From assembly GCA_001414485.1 (NCBI GenBank), contig LLEY01000007.1:620001-684000 (forward strand): DNA of 64,000 bases, read 5' to 3'. Below are positions 10,106-21,177 of this stretch, in pieces. Positions within the stretch are counted from its first letter, which is position 1. Every line of letters begins with the position of its first letter. The stretch is from Calycina herbarum. Lineage: Eukaryota; Ascomycota; Leotiomycetes; Helotiales; Pezizellaceae. The translations under genes and the position numbers were made by a program. A model generated the notes under the pieces. That model searched no databases, was not told the DNA's origin, and saw only the letters and a list, made by a program, of their open reading frames with translations.

Positions 10106-11439
10106 ATGTCACAGATCAAAGTCGGCTTCGTTGGCTATGGAGGCTCAGCAAAGACGTATCATTTACCATACCTCCTGCCAGTGAAAGAGTTTCAAATTTA
10201 CGCATTCTTGCAGCGATCCGCCGGGCCTTCGACAGAGAGTGCAGCGCCAGGAAGCCACTGTACTGTTGACTTTCCCGAAGCTAAGCATTATCGCACCGCA
10301 GAGGAGTTTTTCGCGGACCCTGCTATAGAGCTGGTGATAGTCACTACCCATACAGATACCCATGGCACCTTTGCTCGAAAAGCTCTAGAAGCGGGAAAAC
10401 ATGGTCAGTCTTCTCACATGCAAGCTGTTTTGGAGGCCTTCCCTAACCAAATTTATCCTTGCAGTCGTGGTTGAAAAGCCTTTTACGCAAACAAGTGAAG
10501 AAGCTGACAATCTCCTCGCTTTGGCAAAGGAGAAGGGTGTGATTTTGACCGTCTATCAAAGTACGTTTACCATTTGTCACCTACGCCCAAGGTATTGACA
10601 GTGCAAAAGACCGACGTTGGGACGGCGAATTCAGAACTCTGAAGCATCTTGCTAGCAAGAATGCATTTGGAACAATCACGGAAGCACAAATTTACTATGA
10701 TTTCGAGAACCCGCCTTGGATCAAGCACCTTTCCGCGAAAAAGTACACTCCAGGCAGTGGACTGCTTTTCGGCTTGGGTAGGTCATTGATAGGCGAGTAT
10801 TGCTAAAGACTAATAAGCTAACGGTGCTAAGGTTCGCATACTCTTGACCAAGCGCTCGTACTATTTGGTAGACCCAAGTCCGTGACGGCGTTTCTGAAGG
10901 TCCTCAGGGGGATCGAGAGCGAGGTTGACGACACCTTTACGGTGATTCTGCAATACGAAACTCCTCTTCTTGTCACAGTCAAAACAGCAATAGTTTCATG
11001 CCTGCCACAACCGCTCAAGTATATCGTTCGGGGAACAGAAGGATCATATGTCAAAGTAAGCAATTCTCTTTCCAGATACGGGATGACTCTCACCCTGACT
11101 TAACAGTACGGAGACGACATCCAAGAGCGTCAGATTCTCTCAGGAATGAGCTCTACAGACTCGGCTTTCGGTGTAAATCCCGAAGATGAGTACGGTACAC
11201 TCACGACGTATACGGAATTCGACCCTGGCCACCAGAAGTTCGACCCATCCTCAAAGAAATACAGTGGCAAATTTCCAACATTGAACGGCTTCAATCAAGG
11301 CTACTACGAGAGCTTGGCTGATACAATAAGGCGCAAGGCGCCTCTTCAGGTGGATCCTCAAACGTCTAGGGACGGCATTCGGTTGATGGAGCTCGCTCGC
11401 GAGTCCCATGATACTGGTCGAACGGTGTTGTGGCATTGA
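10106..11439 (+). CDS. Gfo/Idh/MocA oxidoreductase, scyllo-inositol dehydrogenase (IolW)-like
   Basis: Five exons, 10106-10403, 10465-10560, 10610-10777, 10832-11055 and 11107-11439, join in frame to about 372 residues. The Rossmann loop GFVGYGG begins at residue 7. The catalytic E-K-P is at 103-105 and is rebuilt across the first intron. The junction of exons 2 and 3 restores YQNRRWDGEF (from about residue 130), a hallmark of the YvaA/IolW group of NADP-dependent scyllo-inositol dehydrogenases and related sugar dehydrogenases. The start at 10106 gives the family-typical N-terminus; an upstream in-frame ATG at 9992 adds 38 unconserved residues. It is transcribed away from the transporter through a shared promoter. 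Confidence 0.86.
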
Positions 11440-11657
11440 GTGGGAACAGAAAACGTGTAATTTAATCTGAACTAGATTAGAACCACCAGGTAGAATCATT
11501 ATACGTGCTACCATAATACTGCGATTGCAAAGTCTACACGGCTTGCTCGAGTGAGCTACTCAAAGTACTCAAAGTACTCAAGTGAGTTGCTCAGGGTGCT
11601 CAGGTTACTTCAGGCGAGCCGAGGGTGATTAGCGACGGAGTAAGAGCGGCAAACTCA

Positions 11658-11993
11658 CTAACCTCTTACGGCACTTAAGGAGAAAATTGATTCATGATAC
11701 CCATATATATTCTCTCGGAGTTCCTTTGGGACCGTTTCAAGGACACAAGTCGTGGTAGGTGGGGGAGATTGGGGGCTGGATTTTTGTCTGCTCGTATCCT
11801 TGTTGATGCCTTTTTCTGATGCCCTCGTTTCTGTGACCTTTGCACATGATAGATCTTGACCTGACATGTCGTTGCGGTTTTCATTGGCTGGTGATACATT
11901 CTCTGTACTTTCATCCCCAGTGGATGAGGGTATTCCAGTGATATTGAGTGAGAGCTCTGAGGAGGAAGAGGCGAGATACGCAGACACTATCAT
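11658..11993 (-). pseudogene. truncated F-box-like (2EXR-type) N-terminus
   Basis: An open stretch of 111 codons has a Ser/Thr-rich, low-complexity N-terminus, then VPKELRENIYGY. This matches the core of fungal F-box-like proteins (usually P-x-ELR-x-x-IY-x-Y). The reading is lost directly after this motif, and the next gene's 3' end is only 220 bases away, so the body of the protein is absent. It is probably a fragment; function is not inferred. Confidence 0.4.
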
Positions 11994-13059
11994 ATCGCCA
12001 GCTTATTCTCAGAGCTTCAGAGCTTGTTTCAGGAGATAGGAGGTTGAAATGAAAGGGAGAAGGATGGTGCTTGTGATGATATGATTTCACCAGTTAGATT
12101 TGGTGGTTGAGACATCTGGCACAATAGGAGTCAGCAAAATCTCTTCCTCGAGACGTAAAGTTCAGAGGAAATACCTTTGGTACCGATAGTAATCCCTTTG
12201 GTCACAAAGGTTTACTGCATGGGAGTTATGTTGAGATGTGAGATATAGTAGGTACAGCTGCATTCTAGATGATTAAATTGATAGACATAGGACGGGGTTT
12301 GGCGCTTTAACTTGGGTCACCCATGCAAAAGAATTCCAGTGAAGGAGAATTATAATAATTGCGGTAAATAGCATTCTTCGTTTATGCTAGACATGCTATC
12401 CCTAGCACCCACAAATGTTTAGCGAATATACATATATGCTTCTCCCGGAGACGAAGAGATTATCATTCAAGTATTATAGAGGGTATGAAGCTCAATTTGC
12501 CAGTTTCTGCCCTTCCCTCTCCGAGAAATGGCATTGGAAGTGTACGAGAATATCAGTATTTTATAACCTCCCTTAACTAGAGTGGGCAGTTTAGATAGGG
12601 GAGCCCTATTTGATGATGTCTTTTCTTCTCCTCTATGTTTAACTATTCTTCAAACTGTCAGAAGTATTTTGACAGTAGGAAAGACTCAACAGAGGACGCA
12701 AGTGACCGATTGCTTTTTCAAGACCCTTGATAATTTGCTCAAAGCCATCCTTTTGTGAAAATCTTGATAGTAGAAGGTTGTACTCTTATTTCCTAGTCAC
12801 ATGCAGCATGAAAGGTATAGTGGAAATTGTCACTGTGGAAATATAACTCTCATTACTCTAGAAAACAACTCATGTGCAAATATCATCAAGAAAGATGGCA
12901 AGCATGATCTTGGGGTATCCCATGTGCATTCTCAGTAACTTTGTTAACCCATCAACGTGAAGTTCTTAAGTTTGGGATATGCATGGCGAGAACCACGAAA
13001 TCGCACCCAACGTGCGTTGTGACGACCAGGGCCACGCCATGGCTACTTCTTTACCCACT

Positions 13060-13690
13060 TCAGTCCAGATTCATAGTCTTGCATGACATCCAGGAGTTCC
13101 CGAACCCGACGTTTGATCTTCAGGACGTTCTTCGCGTTTATAGAAGTCACGCATGTCAAGATACAAATCCTGAAGTGCTCGACACTTCTCGGGCTTCAAG
13201 ATACGCTCAAGAAAAGAGTAGATGCAAGCCTCCTTGTTATCCGGCCAAATGGTTATTCCGATGGATCAAATATCAGTAGCCTAGGAGAGTTGCGCAAACA
13301 TTTGGTTAATCTTTCATCCGGTACATCAAATACACTGCCGAAAAATGCACTGAGAATGGTGCTTTAGTAAGATATATGGGCTGAAAAGGTACGCAGACCA
13401 AACTCACATTAAGTTTATGTGTAAGTTTCTCAGAAAACCCATCGCATTGGGATGCATTGAAAAACACGGCATTGCACTGCTAGTTTCTTAGAAATGGATC
13501 CGTACAAGAAACTTATCATAAGAGAATTGCAAAATCTCTTCGTAAAGAGCTTCGCCTGGTTGGAATGCAGCAACCAGATTTTGATCTGAATATTCGTGAT
13601 AGCGCAGGGAACTTTTCGGATTTGGATCAACTTCAAAGTAGTATCCATATATCTGTTCTCGAAGTTCTCTAGGGGGAGTATGGAGGGGGC
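13060..13690 (-). pseudogene. degraded F-box-like gene
   Basis: On the minus strand the segment RELREQIYGYYFEVDPN is followed by about 45 readable residues before a TAA near 13490. A possible intron follows (GTGAGT...AAG), then KPEKCRALQDLYLDMRDFY around 13150-13200. Stops separate the pieces and no single frame holds. The first motif is the same F-box-like signature as in the fragment at 11.7 kb. A second decayed member of a lineage-variable family is the simplest reading. Confidence 0.4.
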
Positions 13691-14742
13691 AAGTTGGTCT
13701 ATCATTCTTTTGGCGTTTTTGAAGACGAATATTTCTGTGCGGTCCGGAGTTTATGTATTTTCTACTAATATGTCGATGTTGTTTGTAGATACCTCCAGGT
13801 ATTTATCCTGAGATTTCAAGACGGTATCTGTTGAGAGTGGAGGCTGGTATGGAGAGGAGGTTGGAATGGGGCGGTGTATTTTCGCCAACTGGACGTGGTA
13901 TTTCCAAGCTACTTACACTCCGAAGTAGTTGTAGTTTCCAGACAAGCTTGTTAAATGAAAGATGGGTTAAGACGGCAGGGGTGGTAGGCAGAGCTGCCTT
14001 TTAAAAAGCTCAATTTGAAGACTTGGCGCTGGAGTTGGCCGGTGATACCTCCACTTCTGTAATGTAGGATCAGCTAAGGTACTAACAATGGTTTGACAGC
14101 AACGTTAGTGAAGGATAAGAGGTGTCATGCTCTAGGGTCAATCTTCTTGAACGCAGTGAATAACAATATCCTTTGACCACTGGCTATCTTCCTAGTCACC
14201 TGCATTTAAGTTAAGTTAGAAAATGGATTGCTTTTGTTACCAAGAGATCATCTCTGAAAATTCCTAAAGGGGTGCAAAACATTAAGAGGTAAGTATTGTG
14301 AAATGAGTGCCGAGTACCTACAACCTTCAACTTTCCAATCAACCACAACAGATAGTAGTTAAGTAATCAATCAAGGATTGCTCTACATGATCTCCCAGAA
14401 GTAGAAAGATATAGTCTGGATGCCATAACTTACGTGGATTTTTTAATTAAAAAACCTTCGCTGAAGTTCTTCATTGAAAAAGGTTTGCCCCCATCCTGAA
14501 ATTAGTTGAGACTTGAAAATTTTTCATTTTTCAAGTAAAACGTTAATCAAATAGCTTTGAAAGAAGACAAAGTCTTAAGAAATCAAGAATAGATCGCAGA
14601 GAAATGTTTTCCAAACACTAAATTAGAGACATTATTTAGCACCAACACCCATTCAACCTTTCCGCCTAAAAATGGCACATTGCTCGCTATCAAGTAAAAC
14701 TGAAGATAATACCATCATTCCCCTCTCACGATCCTTCTTAAT

Positions 14743-15582
14743 CTAAGATACTGTGATACTAGAACTCCCACTACTATAATTCTGGCCATTCGTATACCCC
14801 TCCGTAGCGACAATCATATAATCATGACCCCCCACTATAACAAATTAGCCGGAAATTCTCTTTCTTTCGCGATACAGTAATTTCCGCGTCGAAATAATAG
14901 AAATAGCCCTTCAAAAAAGACAACCCAAAAGAAGGAAATCATAAACATACACCTCATCCCAGCTTTCGCCCAAGCATCAAAATGCTTCCCAGTGGTAATC
15001 GTCCCACCAACCCTCTTCTCAGTCCTCACACTCCAATATTGTTGAAAGGTCGTCGTCCCAATAATACTAGGTTTATTAACCCTAGTACTCTGAAATAAGT
15101 TATACGACCCCTCTTCAAAAGTGAAATTTCCTTTCGCAGTCCATGGCTCACCGGGAAGAAGGAGACCGTAAGAGTCGACGATATAGTATTCAATGAGGGG
15201 GTTTCTGGTCCAGCCATAGAGGGCGAGGTAACCTGGTCCGGTCGGGGTGTAGGTTCCGCTGTATTTCACTGCTCTGTAAAAATGTTAGAGGAAGGAGGAG
15301 GTATGAGGAAAGAGGATAAGCGAACCGTGAACCACCTGGACTCCAACCTTTTCCACAGACAAAACCACCGCCTTTTCCTCCCCAGGTTGCTGTGTAAGAC
15401 CCGCCATTTCCGTTGTTGCATTGGAAACTTCCGCTTCCTTCGGACCAAAAGGAGTAGTAAAACCCGGCTTGATTACCTGCCGTCGCTGGAAAGGCACCAC
15501 GAGGCACACTTTCAGCTGGGTTGGGGAGTGTGAGAGCCCCCGGAACGAGGGCGATAAGTGTAAGAAGTAAGAATGAAAACAT
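14743..15582 (-). CDS. endo-1,4-beta-xylanase, glycoside hydrolase family 11
   Basis: Three exons, 15582-15326, 15273-14951 and 14834-14743, give 223 residues, the usual GH11 length. A signal peptide (about residues 1-18, [17 protein letters not shown]) marks it as secreted. The beta-jelly-roll signatures are clear: [16 protein letters not shown] across intron 1, then [12 protein letters not shown] with nucleophile Glu114, and ATEGY with acid/base Glu205 in the last exon. The donor GTATGT at 14950 restores RLGGHDY. It cleaves xylan in plant cell walls. The in-frame ATG at 15621 would only prepend polar residues, so the second ATG is preferred. The donor of intron 1 (GTTCGC) is weak. Confidence 0.93.
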
Positions 15583-16477
15583 AGTTGCAAAGTCTTCCAA
15601 GCTCTTATTAAAACTTTCCATAATTTCTTCCGCCTCGGTTTATCTGGTATTTATCTATCTATGCACGTTATATTTCGCTCATATAGACAACGATTAAGGT
15701 TATTATCAATCGATTATGGGTTAGATGAAAGCAAGGATTGTATTATTAGGCTACATGTAAAGCATATTAACTACAACTCGAAAGCATAAGTTTATCACGG
15801 CACTTGAAATGGTAATATCCAAACCGGCACTTTCGCACAGCAGTACTTGTATGTTTAGCGAAATGCGGGGTAGTAAAAGGGGAGTCGTACCTGCACATCC
15901 GCGAGACCGAAATGTGGGGTCAACTACCTAGGTAGACCATAAATGCTTGATTATAATAGACGACAAGCAAGGAGTGGGTTCCCTAGATCAATTTAAACTA
16001 TAGAGCATCTGACGATGTGGCTAACATTTACCATGTGCCAAGTGTTAAATAGCCTTAGTTGCCTCTTATACCATCCCCTCATACCCCCAACCTTTAAAAG
16101 AACTAACCAAATGTGCAATGTGTGCTTCGGAAACATAACGTGCCAGTTTCTAGAAATGCAACGAGTTCACGTTCTTGTTTCATAGAGGTGTAGGGCTGAA
16201 ATTGGAACACCGATCAGTAGGAGATACCAATAATGCAAGTCACATCTGATCGAGATTTTCTCCCTAAAATTATTATTTAAAGAACAAAGGTTTCAGTAGA
16301 AGAAGTTTGATGCTAACAGAAAGGTTTCATTACGGTTGTTCAAAAATAAAAATAAAACATCGCAATAAGCACCCACGAGCTCGATTGAGATACAAAAACA
16401 AAAACAAATCAAATGGAACTGGGTGCCAACAAGTGTAATCCCATCCGAGGAATTTCAAACGACGAATAATTAATATC
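15583..16477. other. intergenic region
   Basis: About 900 AT-rich bases hold the xylanase upstream region and the HET gene 3' flank. I see no further gene, repeat or RNA. Confidence 0.4.
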
Positions 16478-18645
16478 TCAACCCAAACGAATCGTTTGAA
16501 ATGATCTCCGATGATACCATTCCTGTAAAGCTTGCTGGCGAGACAATTTTGCATCCATATCGCTACCCTCCCTCTGGTAGTAACTATTTGGTAAAAATGG
16601 TATGTTTTCATCAGAGACGTCGGCAATGTGGATCTCTTCCCCGCAAACGCCGAATCGCTCCATGAACCTTCCATGGTCTATTTCTTGGACCACTATTACA
16701 GACATCTGCCACGGAGATCTGCCTGTATGAAAACCACAAGCGAAAATGATAGCAGTAAAGCCTGTTCCACATGGAGAACAGCTCTGATCCCTCTCCTCGC
16801 CCTGCTCCACTCCATCGGCAAAAAAGGGTAAGCTAATATTGATCTCATCGTCCGATACTAATGTAGCATAGTAAGGCGTCACCGGTGGTATTTGACTGTT
16901 GGATATAATGTCATTTTTGACAATGTTGTAAGCCGATGTCCTTGCAGTCAAATGAATAAACTTTGACTTTTGGGCTTGTGGCAGGAAACTAGAAATCCCT
17001 TTTTCATCCATTGATATGGGAAAACGTAACAAAGATCCATCAGGTAGCTCTACGAAAACTTGGGCGTCGAGATCCTGCACGATACTGTACTCGTTAAACT
17101 GGAGGAATTCTGTCGTTGGGCCATCCCAACCAACCCAGGACCACGATGGAAACATGGTCCTACGAAAACAGGGATAGCTTGTAGGTTCATGCCACCAGAG
17201 AAGGCCAATCAAGAATCCATTTTCTGCAGACCGCGATACAACAAATTGGGCCGATTTCTCGATTCCGGGCATTATTGGAACTCCCATCAATTGTAAAACT
17301 GGATAGGAAGATTTTTCAAATACATGAAAGACTCCTCTAATTGCATTGAGAGCATCGGTTTCGTAGGTCAGTTGCCGGAGAGTAAAATCGTGTATGTACT
17401 CCATGATTTTCCATGGATCCTCCCCAACAGTCTTCATTTTGAATGCCCCAACGGTAGGAACTCTAGCATCAAATTGTCTCCCCCCTTTGACGCGCATTGC
17501 ATCTAGTGGTAGATTAAGCACCTCGACGCAATGCATACCATTGCACTCAAAAGCAACCTGTTCCATGGAGAATATCAATCGACGCTTAGAAAGAAGTCCT
17601 TCTTGGTAGGTCCATCCCCGGGTTGCCCAGACTGATTGATTTTGGGAGATCCAAACTGGGTTGTTCGAGGGTAGAGACAAGTTTGTGATCTCCGACTTGC
17701 ACAGCTGGTTGTTGTTTACGTCGTGTTCCATTAACGCCTGGCAGTCCATGGTTAGGATCGCCACTCGCAGCTGCGATGATGGTCAACTGCGCGCTGGCAT
17801 ATATCGCATCCATCTGACAAATCTGAGCATGCCTTTCTGCTTCGGCTAATTGCCTGATGCAATATCTATCCACCCAGAGGTATCTAAGACCCAACTTCTT
17901 GACGACTTCGATGCTATCAATAATGACCTTAGGAGCGGTTTCGAGACTTTCGAGAGTTGAGTTAATATCATTACCCGAAGGTAATGGCGCTCCCCAAACA
18001 TATGACAATGCGATATATTGGCAGTTCGTTGTTGCTTCGACGACAGTTGCTGTTTGACAATCTATCACTCGAAGTGAGGATGTATCAAATTCGACGGTAG
18101 GATGACAGGCAGGACCGTGCTTAGTTCGACAATAGCTAAGCCAGTCCATTACTGTTGCATGGTCGAAAGAGTTTGTATCAAGTGAGCGAACTTCAAAGGT
18201 TTTGGGAGTTGGGGTGCCCGGAATGGGGGGAGCAAGACCCATATACCGAGAAGTCGGGGTTCCACTCAAGGGATTGCTTTGCACAGCTAAGACAATTGTA
18301 TTGGACCGCCATTCTGGCAACTCTCGTGTGAAAGCAACGTCGGCCGAACACCTTTGTGAACTCGCTCTCGCAATTCGCAACCATAACAAAGAGATGGCAT
18401 AAGGGACACAGCGAAGCTTTCAAGAAAGCAGCGCATGTGTCACCCAGTTCCAATATCACCAATCCCCCATAAGAGAACATTGACTGCATATAAAGTTCCT
18501 CGTCATTAAATAAAGATACAAAATCGACGGAAGCGCACCGCGAACAGAGGTCACTTGATAACAAGGTCTCCACGGGTATGCGTGACCCCGAAGCAACATT
18601 ATTTGATGACGGAGAACAAATTATTTCGGTCTTATCTTCTTGCAT
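16478..18645 (-). pseudogene. HET-domain (heterokaryon incompatibility) gene with two frame breaks
   Basis: An N-terminal part (from 18645) carries LCSRCASVDF and ACPLC-like Cys motifs. The HET core follows in another frame: YIALSYVWG, LGLRYLWVDRYCI, MDAIYASAQLTIIAAASG. A third frame continues WATRGWTYQEGLLSKRRLIF and about 400 further residues to 16478. The frames overlap rather than leave room for introns, so single-base changes near 18330-18375 and 17630-17670 are implied. HET proteins trigger non-self cell death after hyphal fusion, and broken alleles are common. A sequencing error cannot be excluded, because the rest reads well without stops. Confidence 0.78.
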
Positions 18646-19068
18646 ATCTGTGGCTTCTTAACTGATGGTATTTGAAGTAGATCTGAGCGAATTGGTTCGT
18701 TGAGTCGGTATCGAGAGGGAGGATGAGAAACCGTGTCGCAGTGCACATCGGTCAGCATTTGAAGATGAGAGTAGTACCAGAGAGTACTTGCACAGTACAC
18801 TTGTAATTCGTAACAAAATTCTGCATTGTGCTAAACAAAAATGACAACGGGCAAAAAAGAGATAAACCTGATATACAGATAAAAACCAAAAGACAGTTTA
18901 TACCTAAATAGAAAGAAGAAGGAGTTTGGAAGCAAGCTTGTTCATATCGTTGTTGACCGAACTTCGGGCTCAATAACCACACACCCCGTCATCCTCTTCC
19001 CACCCCACCTGGGAATACCTTCAAAACCACCAACTCCAAACTCCCTCCCACCAATACCCACAAACTCA
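18646..19068. other. divergent intergenic region
   Basis: 423 bases separate the HET gene from the FMP10-like gene. The part next to 19069 is C-rich. Nothing else is seen. Confidence 0.4.
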
Positions 19069-19792
19069 ATGCCTCCTCGCCGGCCCGCCTTTGCTTTCCT
19101 CTCGCCCTCCCAATTCTTCCCAAAGCACCTTCGAGCTCCCCGAAGGTTCCAATCCACCCAATCCACCCCAAACCCCCGAATCGACCGCGTCCTCTCCCGC
19201 CTCCCTAAGTTCCTCCACCCTTACACCAATGGCCTCCGTTCCGCCCCAGTCTCTCACGTCGTAGCTTTCCTCATCCTACACGAAATCACGGCTGTGCTGC
19301 CATTACTGGGCTTGGCGGGGTTATTTCATTATACTGAGTGGTTGCCTAAGGTACTTAACTCCGCGCATATCAAAGACAGCTATGGGGCATACAAGGCTAA
19401 TTGAATGGCAGGGCTGGTCGGAAGCAAAATACATCAATGACGGCGTCGAGAAATTCGGACGCTATTTCAGGAGGAAGGGCTGGTTTGGGTTTAGTAGGGA
19501 GCACTCGGAGGAGGAGATACATGTTAGGGAGGGAGTGAATGAGGGAGTTGGTGCAAAGAATAATGGCAATGGGAATGGGACTAGATTATTGGTTGAGGTT
19601 GCGACGGCATATGCTATTACGAAGGTATTATTGCCTGTGAGGATTGTTTTCAGTGTCTGGGCTACACCTTGGTTCGCGAGAATTGCTGTAGGGCGATTTG
19701 GAGGGATATTTAAGGGAATGGGACGAAAGACGACAACGAGCGTCAACCCTACCAAGACGAATGGAGGAACACCAAACTCGAAAGCTCCATGA
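19069..19792 (+). CDS. FMP10/DUF1279-like mitochondrial membrane protein
   Basis: Exons 19069-19350 and 19412-19792 with a 61-base phase-0 intron give 220 residues. The N-terminus is basic and Ser/Pro-rich without acidic residues, like a mitochondrial presequence. A first hydrophobic segment (VVAFLILHEITAVLPLLGLAGL, about 64-85) and a second near 165-185 match the fungal FMP10 / DUF1279 (FAM210) arrangement. Yeast FMP10 was found in the mitochondrial proteome; a precise role is not established. The intron end restores LPKGWSEAKYI. It converges on the nucleoside diphosphate kinase gene, about 200 bases apart. Confidence 0.78.
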
Positions 19793-19992
19793 AAGTGCCA
19801 ACAAACCATACACGACCCAGTCGGACAACAACACGCGCACACTGTGGAGAAGCATCATTCACAAAAGGGCCAATCAATTTTCATGCCTAGCACCTCTGCC
19901 CCATATTTACCACCTGGGAAACATCATCCACCAAAGCTTCCGAATATCCGCCCAATGTAACTTTTATGTATGTGGTTTTTGAGAGAGGAAAT

Positions 19993-20777
19993 CTACTTCT
20001 CGTAGACCCAGTCGTGTTGAGCGGACTTCCATGATTGGACCTCACCCTCTTTGAACCAGAGAGCGATCTCCTTCTTGGCGTTCTCGACGCTGTCGGAACC
20101 GTGGCAGACGTTGCGTCCGACGTCGATGGCGAAGTCACCACGGATGGTACCTGGAGCGGATGCAAGAGGGTTGGTGGCACCGAGGAGAACTGGAGGATGT
20201 TAGCATTATTGAGAATAGTAATAGTATGCTACTTACCACGGCCGGTCTTGACAGCGTCACGACCTTCCCAGACCATAGCGCAGATTGGTCCGCTACCCAT
20301 GTCTATTATATGTTAGATGTATTCGGAGTATGGACGGAGACGGGCAAGCATACACTTGATGAGTCCTGGGAAGAATGGCTTGGAGGAGAGATCCTCGTCT
20401 GTAGTCAGATGGTTAGCTATTGGTCTGAAGATAATGGAGAATTGGATCAACTCACAGTGCTGCTCGAGGTGCTCTTGGGAAGCGGTCATCAACTTGATGG
20501 CAGCAAGCTTGTATCTAGTGACGTTAGTCGATTTGAACCCCAATCAACATAATAGTAAACTCACCCACGAGCCTCAAATCGGGAGATGATTGGGCCAATG
20601 AGTCCACGCTGTAATAACAATCAGTGAGGTGTCTTCGGAGGGTATTCCTGCTCCTGATCCCGTACCTGGACACCATCTGGCTTGATGGCAATGAAGCTGT
20701 TGATGAAGTCAGTTTCACCGCCCAACATCGACAGCTCGGCTGGAAATCAGGCGTACTTACGTTTGCTCGGTAGACAT
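19993..20777 (-). CDS. ndk1: nucleoside diphosphate kinase
   Basis: Seven small exons on the minus strand, 20777-20761, 20696-20666, 20608-20565, 20514-20456, 20398-20354, 20302-20237 and 20189-19993, join to exactly 152 residues, the standard length. All junctions keep frame and rebuild conserved text: [34 protein letters not shown] and RVLLGATNP. The phosphohistidine is His117 in NVCHGSD. The enzyme transfers the gamma phosphate from ATP to nucleoside diphosphates in the cytosol. The reading frame stays open upstream of the chosen ATG to an ATG at about 20900, which would add about 41 residues (see findings). The gene is unusually intron-dense for its size. Confidence 0.95.
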
Positions 20778-21177
20778 GTCGGCGGCGTGAAGTGCTTCTT
20801 GTTCTTCTCGGTATTTATTTGCTTGTCGGAGGTAACCTTGAGTCTTTGGGCTCAAGTGTTTAAATATCTCAGGATCTTTGCGTGGTTGTTCGTCGCTCAT
20901 TGAGGGGAAATAATTGATTTTTGGAGGGGTTGATGGCTGGTGGGGCAGATGAGGGCTGGGCATCCTTAAAAAGGTTAGCTTCCATGTTTCATGCCTTGAT
21001 ATTAGGGCGCCACATTCTCAGGCGTGTCTGTGACAGGGGGTTGCGCCCCCAAGCTACTTGTTACAGAGGACAGCTTGGAATAGCTTCATTCTCTCACACT
21101 GCTTTATGGCAATTGCTGGACAGTCCCCTATCGTACTGTCCAAATCCAAATCTATTTGACCTTAGCGTCCTTCTATC
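20778..21177. promoter_or_regulatory. divergent promoter of NDK and glucosidase II genes
   Basis: 400 bases separate the two starts. The half next to the NDK gene is open in the NDK frame and might be coding under a different start. No other feature is seen. Confidence 0.4.

Larger units (their letters stand above)
11440..14742. other. gene-poor stretch with two decayed F-box-like fragments
   Basis: There is no intact gene in 3.3 kb. An ACTCAAAGT-rich simple repeat lies at about 11548-11600. Remnants at 11658-11993 and about 13060-13690 are listed separately. The rest (12000-12950 and 13700-14740) is moderately AT-rich with no support for a gene or RNA. Confidence 0.5.

Noticed and set aside
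431..11439. Secondary-metabolite cluster
   Set aside because: No polyketide synthase, NRPS, terpene cyclase or prenyltransferase is present; the content is that of a catabolic pathway.
17586..18389. Introns joining the three HET reading frames
   Set aside because: The homologous blocks overlap or abut within a few codons, leaving no room for an intron of usual length.
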